Source of the DNA: Leuctra nigra
Lineage: Eukaryota; Arthropoda; Insecta; Plecoptera; Leuctridae
Length of the DNA stretch: 64,000 bases
Direction: 5' to 3'
NCBI GenBank assembly: GCA_934045905.1
Contig: OW203770.1
Span: 29,025,259-29,089,258, forward strand
Shown here piece by piece: positions 47,138 to 59,100 of this stretch (position 1 is the first letter of the stretch; the number at the start of each line of letters is the position of its first letter). The notes under the pieces were generated by a model. The model made no database searches, had not been told where the DNA came from, and saw nothing but the letters and a program-made list of their open reading frames with translations. The position numbers were made by a program, and so were the translations under genes.

Positions 47138-49848
47138 TCCCCATAAAAAACACTTCGTGTAAAAATACCAGCCAATATCTTCTCCTAAAAAAAATATATG
47201 AAATCTAAAAATTCTGCACTGAAAAGTAATGATATCAAAAATTTGCCAAGTCAAAACTTTATTTGAAAATCAAAAAATACTTGGCGCATCGTGTATATTA
47301 ATAGCTTAGAAGTATAGGCCAGATATAAAATATACATAAAATATACAAATAAATGCCCTAAAAAATCGATGCGCCAAGTATTTTTTGATTTTCAAATAAA
47401 GTTTTGACTTGGCAAATTTTTTGATATCATTACTTTTCAGTGCAGAATTTTTAGATTTCATATATTTTTTTTAGTAGAAGAGACTTGGCTGGTATTTTTA
47501 CACGAAGTGTTTTTTATGGGGAAATCACTCCTTTTTTTAGTTTATTCTAACAACTTGTGACACATATCAAAATGAACAATTACTAAATTCTTTTAAAAAA
47601 TCATCACCCTTTACAATTTGGTTCCCACTAATGAATAGCAGCGTATGGTCCTAAATAATGATCTTTCACGAAGAATAGCAAAGGTTTCATTCCAATCAGT
47701 CAACCACGTTCCGTGATATGGCAACACTTCGGTTTACAAAATGGCTGCTGAACTTTCTGCAATGCCACATAGAATTTATTTCTATAAATGATGTGTATCA
47801 TTTTAAGCTTTCTGAATATGTATTTATTGTATAGGAGGGAAATATAATAATTTATACATTTAAATGACGTCATTTCCGGTCTCATTAATAGGAAAATTCT
47901 ATTTGTACTGTTTATAAATCATAGAGATGGCCTTCCGAATCGTTTGGCGCTAGTTTCATATCGATTTGTCTACCAGTTTTTGAGATATGACGTAACTTCC
48001 GGTTAAAAAATGGCGACTGAAATCTCAGACCCCTTGAAGTATATTTGAAACATGATTACAATTTTATAAGCTGTCTCAAATAGTATATTTATTGCACCAA
48101 AATAAAAATTTGTGAGATTATTAAAATGTGTGACGTCATTTCCGGTTTAGGTATGGGAAACTGCAAATATTATTGATGATAATACATAAAGTTGACCGTC
48201 TAAATTGTTTTGCGCTGGTTTCGTTGAAATCTATTTAGCCGTTATTGAGATATGATGTCACTTCCGGTTTCAAAATGGCGGCTTCCGGTTGGTTTTATAA
48301 CAAGTCACATGAGACGTCAAAAGTACATTCGTTACATAAATATCAAAACAATCGGATCAACCTTTGTTTCTAAAAGGCCAATCGATGTATTTCAAATTTC
48401 ATTACGTCATTTCCGGTTTCTTTAACATAATGTTTAGTCTTTTGCTACTTATCATGCATATAGATGACCGTCTGGATCGTTTGGCGCAATTTTCGTTCCA
48501 ATCGGTCCAGCCGTTGACGAGATATGACGTCACTTCCGGTTTCAAAATGGCGGCACAAAAATTTCATGGGGTTGTAGCCGCGTCAGTAACCTCGGCCGCT
48601 GACAGCGTCCACCTTAACACCACGAGCGGGTCGTGGTGTGTCTTTGCCTAGTGGCTAGCTCAGACATAGATAGGTCGATGGGTTTGAGCATAGAAAAACA
48701 ATTAATTAAACAGAGTAGGAACTAGGAGACTACAAAGATGTTCGGCAGTGGTTACTCAGTACAACTCAATACTCAGAATTACAAAAGAAATAATCCACAC
48801 AGGTGGTTTTATTATACAAAACCATCAACTCAAAAGAGTTACTGAACTGAACAGGCATAAAATAAATAGCACATGGTTTGAGTAGAAAAATGCAAATGGC
48901 CTCCGGCCCATGAAGTTACTAGATTGAACAAGAAAGAAAAGTAAATAATTAAATAATACAGTGTGGCAATGCCAACACTTACCTCGAGAGCCTCCTCGAC
49001 AGATTACTAAACACTAGAGTCAAAATGGGCTAGCACTTTGGTTCGAGAACCTCCGTGCACATTTACTCTGGTACCTTCTATACCTTTCTCATACGTACTC
49101 AAATTGTGGAAAGCATAAAATAGGTAGCTGTATAATAATGAAATTTCGAAATACAGATCTAAACAGAATAATGGTCTATCCGAGACGAAAACCGAAGGGA
49201 ACGAACAGGACGTCTTGATCAGAGAACGCCCCTCAAGAAAACCACGAGGTTGGCAAAACGTCGGTAGCAAGCAAGACAATCAAACGCCACAAACTCACAA
49301 ACTGAATCGAATGAACGAAACCAGCTTGGCTCTACAAATAGACTAAGGGCAAGACTTCTTAGCAAAAACACAAATGAAAGTCTAAGAAAACATTCATAGA
49401 CTAAAACTGAAAGGCGTAAGCCGTATGTGAATCTACTTTACCATGCTTCCCGGTTTACCCTGGCTCGCGGAGTTCACGTCCAAACCCCTCGGTAGACGAC
49501 ACGAAAAGACATCGAGGGAAGTTACATGATTTACGAGCAAGACAAAATATCATCCCTTACATCACATCCGGTAATGGAAAATTACCTGTACAACGTCAGA
49601 ATGACAGCTCGCATCAAAACCTACAAGGTCGGACCATGTTACTTGAACCAACCAGTGGCGCTATCCCACGGCCGAACAGAAAACTAACAGTAAAAGAGTG
49701 GGAAAATACAAAACCCAATAGGTGGAATAGATGTTAGGTAGGTAATAGTTTTTTAAACTGTTACAGGGTATAGGTTAAATCAGACGCCAAAAGTGCACAC
49801 GTGGTAAAAATGTGGGATCAATCGGTTCAGCCGTTTAGGCTGTGGCCT
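47138..49848 (+). mobile_element. Family B element, copy B6, with a solo LTR inside
   Basis: 5' palindrome 47138-47522 (CACTTCGTG subtype, as in B4), body with CRE/ETS clusters to 48550, then a solo LTR (48573-49765), then the continuation to GGCTGTGGCC (49848). The hairpin and CTAGA end are missing. Its uninterrupted sequence at 47575 is the unoccupied site for C8. Confidence 0.6.
48573..49765. mobile_element. Solo LTR, 1193 bp
   Basis: Begins TGTAGCCG, ends CTGTTACA, and is flanked by GGGT on both sides (48569-48572 and 49766-49769). Copy B4 has the unoccupied site near 37653 (TTATGGGTAAAGG), so GGGT is a 4 bp target duplication, as common in Ty3/Gypsy elements. No internal retroelement genes remain, as expected after LTR-LTR recombination. 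AATAAA occurs on both strands, so orientation is undecided. Confidence 0.75.
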
Positions 49849-49897
49849 GTTACCGGATTTGAATTCCAGGAGACTACTACTACTACTGAGATTATTA

Positions 49898-51217
49898 TCT
49901 AGTGGAGCGGTCGCTCCACCCAGCCAAGTCGTACTGTACACTCACACTCACTCAACATACCGTAAATGCCTAATAAACTGAGGAGCAGACCAAACACTTT
50001 TACTGTAAGCAACAACATGGCATTTTCGGCCTACTGGATCTCAAAATTGGGAAATCTCACATTGTTGCGAAATATCTTAATTTCGAGCTATGGCCCACCT
50101 GACAACATAAACCAAATTTGGGAACAATATGTAATGCCATTTGTGGGCTAGAGGGCCGTGAAAACAGTGAAATTACACCCCTTTTAAAACCTATCTTGAT
50201 CTGATGATGATATCACGAAACACCGCAATCACCGCCACAGCCTTAACGGCTAAACCAATCGACTTGAAATTTTTACCACATATGCACTTTTGGCGTCTGA
50301 GGTGCCTTTTAATAAAACCAACCGGAAGCCGCCATTTTGAAACAGGATCTGACGTCATATCTCAAAAACGGCTGAACCGATCGGAATAAAACTATCGCCA
50401 AATGATTCAGACGGTCCTCTTTATGGAATATCAATAGTCAAAATATACATTTACTATTACCGAAACCGGAAATGACGTCATACAAATGAAGAATCAGACT
50501 TGAATCACCTCTTACTACAATAACTACATATTCAGAAGGCTTATAATGATACAAAACATTTATAGAAATAAAATTCTAGGTGGCGGTAATTTCAGCCGCC
50601 ATTTTGAAAACCGGAAGTGATGCCATATCTCGAAAACTGCTGGACCTATTGGATCGATGCTTTCGCAATTCTACATGGAATATCACTTTAAGCTTAATTT
50701 AGCACCAGACACAATTTTTCGTAGTAACCAATTTGCAAATGGCGTATTTTTTTAAAGGAATTAGTCATTGTTGCTCCGATATGTGTTAAAAGTTGTGTAA
50801 ATAAACTAAAAAAATTAGTGATATCCCCATAAAAAACCCTCCGTGTACAAATACCCGCCAAGTCTTTTCAACTATAAAAAAAAATAAGAAATCTAAAAAT
50901 TCAGCACTGAAAAGTAGTGATATCAAAAAATGGGCCAAGTCAAAACTTAATTTTAAAAACCAAAATATACTTGGCGCATCGTTTTTAAAGGCATTATAGA
51001 TATTTTATATAATTTTGGCACATTTGATTACTGGCATATACTACTATACTATTTATATGCACGATGCGCCAAGTATATTTTGGTTTTTAAAATTAAGTTT
51101 TGACTTGGCCCATTTTTTGATATCACTACTTTTCAGTGCTGAATTTTTAGATTTCTTATTTTTTTTATAGTTGAAAAGACTTGGCGGGTATTTTTACACG
51201 GAGGGTTTTTTATGGGG
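49898..51217 (-). mobile_element. Family B Helitron-like element, copy B7, complete and compact
   Basis: Minus-strand 5' end CCCCATAAAAAACCCTCC at 51217 (after A), 3' hairpin plus CTAGA at 49898 (before T). It lies in a TAATAATAA tract next to the CCTAG end of C10. The body carries CRE/ETS/YY1 clusters at 50330-50360, 50460-50480 and 50598-50625. Confidence 0.75.
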
Positions 51218-51226
51218 TTATTATTA

Positions 51227-52008
51227 CTAGGAAAACGCTCAGAGCGAGCGAGCACGGATACGCGCAAATTCTCGAACCGGAAATGCGTACACAACGCACA
51301 GAAAACATATACATCCATATCGAATTGATTATGATATCAACTTTAAAGTGTATGCTTTTCATCGAAACTTTAAAATAGCAACTAAGCTCCTGGTTCAGTA
51401 AGCAAATCAGAATCAATTTTCAATTGGCACTGGAAAACATTCATTTCGATACTTCATTACTGACAGATATTAAAAATTTCAATAACTTCATACGTTCTTA
51501 ACTGATTGGGAAGAGATTTTGTAAAATAAGAGACAATATTGGTCTTAATGATCATGCAAAATATGAGTTTGATCAGAATATTCGAAGACCGTTTTCATTT
51601 TTTAGCCTATCAGGAGTTGTTTATTGAAATTTTAACCAATGAATGGATTTCAAAATAAATTATGGTATGCAAACAGAGAAGGTTGATTTTACATGTGTAC
51701 AACATTTCAGCTCGATGAAAGAAATACACTGACCTGTATAGCCAAAATATGAGTTTGATCAGATTTTTCGAAGACCAGTTTCATTTTTCAACCTACCATC
51801 AGGAGATGTATATTTAAATTTTAACCAATCAATTTTTTTCAAAAAAATTAGGGGTCAGCAAACAGAAAAGGTTGTCTCCACATGTGTGCAAAATTTCAGC
51901 TCGATCGAAGAAAAACTCTGACCTGTATAGCGTCAGTAAACGGAAAAAAAAAAAAACAGAGGTCCGTGCCAAAAGAGCCAAAAGGAGACGCTCGCTTCGC
52001 TCGCTCAA
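51227..52008 (-). mobile_element. Family C-related element, copy C10
   Basis: CTAG at 51227, AAAACGCTCAGAGCGAGCG near it, and TTGAGCGAGCGAAGCGAG on the minus strand at 52008. Same subfamily as C4. The 5' end is joined to a B 3' end block (52009-52281) by the same junction seen at 43866, so C plus B end may move as one unit. Confidence 0.6.
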
Positions 52009-52281
52009 TTATAAAAACCGCCCTAAAACACTGTTTTCACGGCCCTCTAGCGCGCAAAGGGCGTAACCTATTGTTCCCAAATTTGGTATATGTTATAATG
52101 TGGGCCATAGCTCGAAATTAAGATATATCGCAACAATGTGAGATTTTCCAATTTTAAGATCCAGTAGGCCGAAAATGCCACTTTGATGCTTACAGTAAAA
52201 GTGGGTTTGCTCCAGCCTTTTAAAATGAGTGTGTGCGCGCGCCGTACGACTTGGCTGGCGTGGAGCGACCGCTCCACTAGA
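52009..52281 (+). mobile_element. Family B 3' terminal block fused to C10
   Basis: Starts TTATAAAAACCGCCCTAAAA, passes through the conserved 3' block and ends with the hairpin and CTAGA before T. The B body and 5' palindrome are absent. Confidence 0.6.
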
Positions 52282-52443
52282 TAATTACGTGACTTGATTT
52301 AAAGCTTCGCGACATTCTGTTCAAAGATTTCAAAGATTTATTTTTCGAAGTGGTACATTGTATTTACAGTCGTATGTGTACATACCCCAATAAGCATAGC
52401 TTGTGGCGGGGCATGTGGCGGAGTATTTACCGAGTTAAGTGGG

Positions 52444-52963
52444 TATCACACTGAGTTGCAACCCGTGGTTAGAACTCTCGTATGGAACCTTTTGTTGCAA
52501 AAGGAGGCAAAAGCCTATCACACGCAACTGTTTGGTTTGATGTTGGTTGGTTCACATTGACACTCATGAGTTGCGCAGAAAGCAGTTGCCATAGTAACCA
52601 AAATAAAAGTGGGAATAACAAAATCTGACAGCGGCAATCCAAATCTCATATTTATAGAGTGATTACTTGTGAAAGAAAGATTTTAAGTAAGTACAAGTTA
52701 ATAATAATACGCACTAGTTATCCATACACATGTTCAAGTTCAATATTCATCTGATAAATATGATGTATAGCTAATTTTTATAGCATCCTATTGGTAAGTT
52801 CACGTCACGTGGTACCACAACAAATTGTTGGAACCGGAAAAATAGAGACTTCTCTATTTTTCAACCCAACCCGTGGGTTGACCAAATTCAGTCTCTGCAC
52901 ATGCGCGGCCAACCATTATTTCCATCCTCCGGTTCCATACACGGGTTGCAACTCAGTGTGATA
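52444..52963. mobile_element. 520 bp MITE with 24 bp perfect TIRs
   Basis: TATCACACTGAGTTGCAACC at the left end and its complement at the right, perfect for 24 bp. GGG flanks both sides and may be a 3 bp duplication. TATCACACGCAAC recurs inside at 52517. Superfamily not assigned. Confidence 0.75.
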
Positions 52964-53025
52964 GGGCTTTTATTCGTGAAAAACAGCGCTTTTTCTGATC
53001 TCTTAATTATTTTAAACGTCAATTT

Positions 53026-53218
53026 CAATAGACCACATTTTAAATTATCTAGTTAGCTCTGCTTTTCAAAAAATTTGATATGCAGTACCGTGATCGTCAT
53101 ATCTATTAGTGTTTTTCAACAATGGATAATAACATGAATAGATATTAGGATCACAGTACTGCATATGAAATTTTTTGAAAAGCAGAGCTAACTAGATAAT
53201 TTAAAATGTGGTCTATTG
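53026..53218. mobile_element. 193 bp palindromic MITE
   Basis: CAATAGACCACATTTTAAAT at the left is mirrored at the right; arms of about 85 bp around a 20-25 bp centre, with few mismatches. Nearly the whole element could fold into one hairpin. Confidence 0.8.
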
Positions 53219-53729
53219 TGCAGTGATAATTAGTTTTAGAAGCAGTGAAACTAATTTCATATTTGGCCATGGAATATTTGGCCATGGAATCCGGAGCTCG
53301 GAAGTTGCGTTATGATTCGCGTCTATAGACATCGCGAATTATGCACGATTTTCAACGAAACTTGACTTTTCCTGTACATAATTTTAAGCAAACTGCCAAG
53401 CAAACAGTTTCGTTTGAATCCGATAAGTATTTAGAGAGCTATTAAATAGAAACCAAATTGACATTGAAAAAGTCACTTTATTCGAAACTTTCCAAATATA
53501 GGAAGCCGTGAATCCATTTGGCAGTGAAGAAAATATTGGAATTTCACTGGAGACCTTGACTAGAATCACGGGAAAAGCAACATTTCATGTGAATAAATGA
53601 ATAAATGCTGACATTTTTGGGGTGGTTTATGGGGGGGGGGGGGGCGGGGACAAGGGAACATTTCTGTCCAGAGTGTATTTTATTGTTACGTTTTGATATT
53701 GGACCAATTTTCCAATATTACGTCTCTCA
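53219..53729. other. Spacer with a G-run
   Basis: Mostly AT-rich with no gene. A run of G broken by one C lies at 53631-53648. Confidence 0.4.
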
Positions 53730-54084
53730 TTTTTTTTTTTTTTTTTTTTTTTTTTATTTTACAAAAATAACATACAAATACAAATAATTACAAAATTGGT
53801 CGCAGCCACAAAGCCCCATTGAGACTTGAATGTGGCAAATAACACATATATAATTAACACATTGATATACACTTTAGTTACATATAAATAAATATAAATA
53901 TAAATACAAATAAAATGCACAGAGAGAGAAGGTAGTACCTATAATATTATTTGCAAGATGTAATAAATTGAATTGAACTGAACAACAAGAGCAAGTTGTG
54001 CAAGAGCACAACAATGAGAGAGATCGCAGCGATCGAGAGAGATGAGAGAGATCGATAAATTTTGTTATATTTTTAACTTTCAAA

Positions 54085-57069
54085 CTATAATTGCAGCAAG
54101 GATAGAAAATGTTTTTTAATATTTACTTTTACTTCACTAAACTTTGTAAATTGTCTCATATTAAACGGAATGTTGTTAAATATAATTGGAGTTTCATAAG
54201 CTAGCGTTCTCTTACCATGTTTATTATTAAAAAGTGGCACCTGAAACTGATTTAAATTTTGAATAGCGTCCCTTGTCTCTCGATTTCTTTTTAAGCACAC
54301 TTTATTGTCATTATCAAAATAATATTGTAATACAAATCTATAACGTCTTAAATATTCAAAAGGTAATATCTGGGCTTGTTGAAAATGAGTGTTAATGCCT
54401 TCATGAAGAATCTCACTCTCCAGTGTTATGCTCCTTACAATTCTGCTCTGCAAATTTGCAACTTTCTTTAAATGAACGTCTGATGCGTTTCCATAAGTAA
54501 GAATACCATAAGATATTACAGATTCAGCCAAAGCATAGTACACTGTTCTTAGTAGATATAGAGGAAGGATATCTTTTAAATTAAATATTTGAAAGGCACA
54601 CGAACGCAATCTTTTACATAAACGATCAATATGAGGCTTCCATGAAAACCTGTCATCAATAACCATGCCCAGATACACATGATTAGGTACAACCTCAATC
54701 TGATCTACACAAGTTGTACACTCATCCATATTGTATTCATCCGGGGCGTGCAAGCAATCATTGGAATGAAACGTTATTTTTACGGAACTGTTTCTGTTAC
54801 TGTTGGCAGACGAACATATATGCATAACTTTTGTCTTTGAGCAGTTTATTATTAACTTCCTATCATGTGTCACTTTGATTATATTATTAAAATCTCGTTG
54901 AAGATAAAGCTGAGCCATCTCTAAAGATTTATGAACTGATATTAATGCTGTATCATCAGCATACATAAGCGTTTTACACATACGAACGCTATTGAAGATA
55001 TCATTAACATAAAGGAGGTATAATATAGGGCCCAAAATGGATCCCTGTGGTACACCTGTAACATATTTATTTTTAACACTATAATTTTGACCTATTTTAA
55101 CAACTATATGCCTATCTAAAAGATAACTCATAAACCATTGCAATACAGGTCCCCTTATCCCTACTCTCTGCAAGGCCGCTATCAGCTTATTATGATCTAA
55201 AGTGTCAAAAGCCTTTGTAAAGTCAATAAACATAACTAAAATGTGCATATTATTGTTTATCTTGCTATTTATGTAGTCTGAAAATAATGATAACAAATTC
55301 CCTGTTCCTTTCCCCTTTTGAAACCCAAACTGCGCGGAATTTATTATATTGTAAGTTTTCAAATAATGTGACAATTTTTCTTCTACATAACGCTCCATAA
55401 CCTTTTCAATCGCTGGTAATATCGCAATAGGCCTGTAGTTGCTATATTCCAAGTGGTTTCCCTTTTTAAAAACAGGACGCACAATAGATACTTTTAGTTT
55501 CTCAGGCACAATACCCCTTTTGAAAGATAAATTAAACAGGTTTGACAACACAGGACTTATTTTTTCGGCAACCAACACTAAATCCTTCATCCTGATTCCT
55601 TCAATTCCAGGTCCTTTACTTACATTCATTCCATTAATGATAGATTGCACCACCCCAGGACTAACCGGCCGAAGAAACATTGATTGCATTATACAGTTTT
55701 CAGCCTCATTACTAATTTGCATATGACAGTCATGCTTCAAATTATTTACTTCACTAATAAACGAATCAACAAAAATGTTTGCAATGTTCAGATCAGACTG
55801 TGTCTTACCAAGGTATCTGTGTATGACTTCATCAACAGACAAATTCCCACTTTTACCTATAATTTTGTTTATTGTTTGCCATGTCTCCTTAATGCAATAC
55901 TTAGACCTTTCTAACTCGATCTGATAGAAATAAATTTTTGCTTTTTTAATATCGCTAACGACTTCATTTCTTATTTTATTATAATCAATTTTAAGTGTAG
56001 CATTTAGGGTGTTATGACAGCTTTTAAATCTTTTGAACGCTATATCACGGTTGCGCACCTTTTCAAGCAGCTCTGGAGTCATCCATTGCTTCCTTGCTTG
56101 CTTCCTTATACCTACATTAGACACAGTGAACATTGACCGCTTATAACAATCATCAAATCTATTTACTATTTTATCGTACAATTCAACACAGTCATCCACA
56201 TTTAACAAATCCGCCCACTCTACAGACTCAAGTATAGTTTTTAATTTACGTTCATTTAATATTTGCTTAGGTAGGCTTTGCTTTTTTCCAATAAATTCTT
56301 CTCGATTGAGCAAATTTACATTTACACCAACAAAATAATGATCTGAGAGTTTTGACGTGTAAATTAAGGAGGAAATACCTGCATAATTAGAACGCAAATA
56401 AATATGGTCTATGCAAGATTTAGTTACAATATTTCCCAAAAGCTCCTCTCGAGTGACTCCATAAATACATTTCTTAAATCCATTCACAGCCAAAACACTT
56501 TCATACTCTTGTACAATATTATCATTATTATTTAGCAAGTTTAGGTTCACATCTCCAACAATTGCAACATTACTAATTTTTATTCGTGATATATAATTCT
56601 CCAATTCACGTATAAAATTGAATTTGTCTGCCGCTGGAGGTCTATATATCGCAATTATGCAAATTTTTGAACCCGATTTTGTAGTTAGCACACCACTTAT
56701 GTTCTCAAAGCTGACAAACTTAACGTTATCTCTAACAAAACTTGAATCATCTTTTACAAACAATATCAGCCCTCCTCCTCGCTTGATTTCCCTAACAAAT
56801 GAAAAAGAATTATAACCTTGAAAATTAAATACCTGCGTCTCGAAATCATTGTTCAAACCTATCTCTGATAACACCAACACATCAAAACATCCAAGAATAT
56901 TGCTCAAGATCACATTTAATTCATTCCATTTTTTTTTTATTGATCTAATATTAACATGTAATATTGTAAACCCTTCTCTTAATATCCACTGACCTAAGTC
57001 ATCAACAACAACCTGGATTCCGTTATCAATATCATGTTCGTCGTCAAATATTTGGAACATGCAAAACAC
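54085..57069 (-). CDS. LINE ORF2: endonuclease and reverse transcriptase
   Basis: 994 residues. The N-terminal part is an apurinic-type endonuclease: HVNIRS (about 39-43), LSEIGL with E69, GDVNLN with D173 and N175, SCIDHIY near 218-224, and SDH at 242-244. These fit the usual N, E, D-x-N, D-H and SDH sites. The RT follows: FKKGN (534), YRPIAI, FIDFTKAFD with D616, GVPQGS (672) and YADD (703-706). No RNase H is evident. It nicks the target and primes cDNA synthesis from the nick. Its ATG lies nine bases after the ORF1 stop, so translation may depend on reinitiation or a second start. Confidence 0.92.
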   Translation of the reverse strand: MFCMFQIFDDEHDIDNGIQVVVDDLGQWILREGFTILHVNIRSIKKKWNELNVILSNILGCFDVLVLSEIGLNNDFETQVFNFQGYNSFSFVREIKRGGGLILFVKDDSSFVRDNVKFVSFENISGVLTTKSGSKICIIAIYRPPAADKFNFIRELENYISRIKISNVAIVGDVNLNLLNNNDNIVQEYESVLAVNGFKKCIYGVTREELLGNIVTKSCIDHIYLRSNYAGISSLIYTSKLSDHYFVGVNVNLLNREEFIGKKQSLPKQILNERKLKTILESVEWADLLNVDDCVELYDKIVNRFDDCYKRSMFTVSNVGIRKQARKQWMTPELLEKVRNRDIAFKRFKSCHNTLNATLKIDYNKIRNEVVSDIKKAKIYFYQIELERSKYCIKETWQTINKIIGKSGNLSVDEVIHRYLGKTQSDLNIANIFVDSFISEVNNLKHDCHMQISNEAENCIMQSMFLRPVSPGVVQSIINGMNVSKGPGIEGIRMKDLVLVAEKISPVLSNLFNLSFKRGIVPEKLKVSIVRPVFKKGNHLEYSNYRPIAILPAIEKVMERYVEEKLSHYLKTYNIINSAQFGFQKGKGTGNLLSLFSDYINSKINNNMHILVMFIDFTKAFDTLDHNKLIAALQRVGIRGPVLQWFMSYLLDRHIVVKIGQNYSVKNKYVTGVPQGSILGPILYLLYVNDIFNSVRMCKTLMYADDTALISVHKSLEMAQLYLQRDFNNIIKVTHDRKLIINCSKTKVMHICSSANSNRNSSVKITFHSNDCLHAPDEYNMDECTTCVDQIEVVPNHVYLGMVIDDRFSWKPHIDRLCKRLRSCAFQIFNLKDILPLYLLRTVYYALAESVISYGILTYGNASDVHLKKVANLQSRIVRSITLESEILHEGINTHFQQAQILPFEYLRRYRFVLQYYFDNDNKVCLKRNRETRDAIQNLNQFQVPLFNNKHGKRTLAYETPIIFNNIPFNMRQFTKFSEVKVNIKKHFLSLLQL

Positions 57070-57078
57070 CTAACAGAA

Positions 57079-58062
57079 TTACAGCTTACTCAAGTCCGGG
57101 AATGATGTTATTGAAATAGCTTGACGGGTATTTTCGTCTTTTCTGACAAGAATTTTATTTCGACTAAACCAAGTATACTTATAGCCCTTTTCTTTGGCTG
57201 AATTTTTAGTTTGCCAAAAAAGCTGCTTGAAGTACGGGTTCAAATTCTCATTGAAATAAACACTCAATTTCCCTGGCTGCGCGCTCGCCTCTCCCTCTGC
57301 AGGATTGTTATTGCAATTTAATAAATGTAGATCACGGCGCTTGGCGAGAAACTGGTCTCGCTTTTTCCTGCTGGCAAGCTGGACAATAATATTCGCAGGA
57401 CGAGAATGACGAGTCGGGTCGCGGGACGGGAGGCGATGAGCTGCCTCGATCTCCGCGGCCTCCAAAGCGATGCCCAACTTCCGAGAAATGTCGACAACAA
57501 GTTCCTCGACGTTCTCGTCTTCCTGCTCTTCAATGTTTACTATTTCGAAGTTACGGTTTCGATTATATTGGTCCAGCGAGTTCAAGTGCGCCGTTAAGCT
57601 AGTTATTGTACTGTCTTTCTTCAAAATGTCCTTTTTCATAGAAATTAGTTCACTTTTAAGCTCCCCCACTTCATAAATTGTGTCCGTTTTGAATGTATTG
57701 AGTTCAGCAATGGAAACTTTAATAGAATTGATTTCAGCCAATATGTCACCTTTAAACACCTTTAGCTCTTCTCCAAGGCCCTTCAATGCCTCACGGACCT
57801 CGTTTTGAAAGCTAATAAGAAGTTCTTTTAGTCCAGACTCTGGAAAAACAAATACCTCTGCTGACTCAGCACCTGGTGTTGGCGTTTTCTTTCGGCAACT
57901 AGGACAGCGCCACTCGTCCTTTGCTTGCTGAGATTTCGACGTGTAGGTTGTTTGCTTTAGTCCAGAACACTTATTATAATGCAATTCAGATTGGCACCCA
58001 TTGCACTTGACATAATCACCAGCTTTAGGCAAATCTTCGTTGCACTTGCTACATTTCGACAT
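57079..58062 (-). CDS. LINE ORF1: PHD finger, coiled coil, FP25K-like domain
   Basis: 327 residues from MSKCSKCNEDL; this ATG is preferred to an upstream in-frame one because the PHD finger starts at once and the upstream residues look like leader sequence. Cys/His pattern: C-x2-C, C-x2-C, H-x3-C, WRCPSC (residues about 4-56). Then a long heptad-rich region (about 75-175) ending SLDQYNRNRN, and a C-terminal domain with EAAHRLPS, NIIVQLASR and YFNENLNP, as in the FP25K-like domain of insect LINE ORF1s. Expected role: an RNA-binding, self-associating RNP partner of ORF2. Confidence 0.88.
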   Translation of the reverse strand: MSKCSKCNEDLPKAGDYVKCNGCQSELHYNKCSGLKQTTYTSKSQQAKDEWRCPSCRKKTPTPGAESAEVFVFPESGLKELLISFQNEVREALKGLGEELKVFKGDILAEINSIKVSIAELNTFKTDTIYEVGELKSELISMKKDILKKDSTITSLTAHLNSLDQYNRNRNFEIVNIEEQEDENVEELVVDISRKLGIALEAAEIEAAHRLPSRDPTRHSRPANIIVQLASRKKRDQFLAKRRDLHLLNCNNNPAEGEASAQPGKLSVYFNENLNPYFKQLFWQTKNSAKEKGYKYTWFSRNKILVRKDENTRQAISITSFPDLSKL

Positions 58063-58250
58063 ATTAATACACACCAAAACACACGCTACCGCACTGAGGT
58101 AATAACCTATAACCGGCTTGACTGAGCGGAAACAACCTCTCTCCTCTGCGTACGTGATGCGACTGTCAAATATGCCTATATATATGCCTATATAAACAAA
58201 TATCAATCAAGCAAGAACATACATTTTCTGCTGACTTCACAACTTTCTTT

Positions 58251-58697
58251 TGTCACAACAAAAGATTTTAGTTGGTACACCTGCATAATATTGTATCGTT
58301 CGTTGATGTTTTCATGTGGTCAGAGAATATGCGAACGATTAAATAATCAGGAAAATTTATAAAGTGGAAACATGGATACAATTTTTATAGTAAATTTCGT
58401 AATTTTTTAAGTTATTACATAAAAAGTGGCGAACTTCGATTTAATCTCGATACCACTTTTCGTTCATTATAATTGCAAATCAAATCATATTCCAATTTAT
58501 TATCAATGACGCCTATTTGTTTTCATTCAGTTTCAAATATTTATTCTTATTTTGGACCCCACCCCCCGTGATGGACTTGGCCACTCGGTTGCGGAGAAGA
58601 ATGCCCTAGACTATGATGTAACATCTAATTAATAATTGTGAAGTATTTATTTAGCCAAGGCTATTTCAATACACAGTTCAGTAGTTATTCACTTTTA
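58251..58697. other. Spacer without recognised features
   Basis: AT-rich, with a run of C at 58557-58567; no gene seen. Confidence 0.35.
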
Positions 58698-59100
58698 CAT
58701 TTTACGTAATTTTTTAAATAGTTTAAATTTATGCAATTCCTTAATATTTTTCACTTCATATGGAAGCTTATTAAATTCTCTTTTGTATACAGTGTCCTAA
58801 ATACACATCATTTGCATTTCTGGTGTCATATTCATGTTCTTTCATTTCCAACTTAAAATATGTTGGCATTCTTCCTTGGTTAATCTTATAAATAAATATA
58901 TTAATAGCAATTTCAATCATCTCAGACACCGAGCACCAATTTAATCTCTTTCTCATAGTTATTGAAGATTGAAATCGATTTTCTTTTAGTAAAAACCTCA
59001 TTATTTTGTTTTGAATTATTTGTAGTCTGTTTACATATTCACTATTGACGTTAAAAAAACAGTGTGTTACAATAAGTGTAGTGGGGTTTAATGATACAAT
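58698..59100 (-). pseudogene. LINE ORF2 C-terminal relic
   Basis: Reads YVNRLQIIQNKIMRFLL, RKRLNWCSVSEMIE, INQGRMPTYF, EYDTRNANDVYL and then, one frame over, TVYKREFNKLPYEVKNIKEL and FKLFKKLRKM before a stop. This is the usual tail of CR1/Jockey-type ORF2. One frameshift near 58785. The 3' part has GGCTAAATAAATA (58645 region), like a LINE 3' end. It is a different, 5'-truncated copy from the full-length element next to it. Confidence 0.7.

Larger units (their letters stand above)
53730..58250 (-). mobile_element. Full-length CR1/Jockey-group LINE
   Basis: In minus-strand order: short 5' leader (about 58063-58250), ORF1 (57079-58062), ORF2 (54085-57069), a 3' untranslated region of about 330 bp, and a poly(A) tail seen as 26 T at 53730-53755. 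Both ORFs are uninterrupted and the endonuclease and RT motifs are intact, so this copy may have been active recently. The exact 5' end and target duplication were not identified. Confidence 0.8.

Noticed and set aside
55439..57676. Plus-strand frames over the LINE
   Set aside because: Antisense to ORF1 and ORF2, which carry clear domains.
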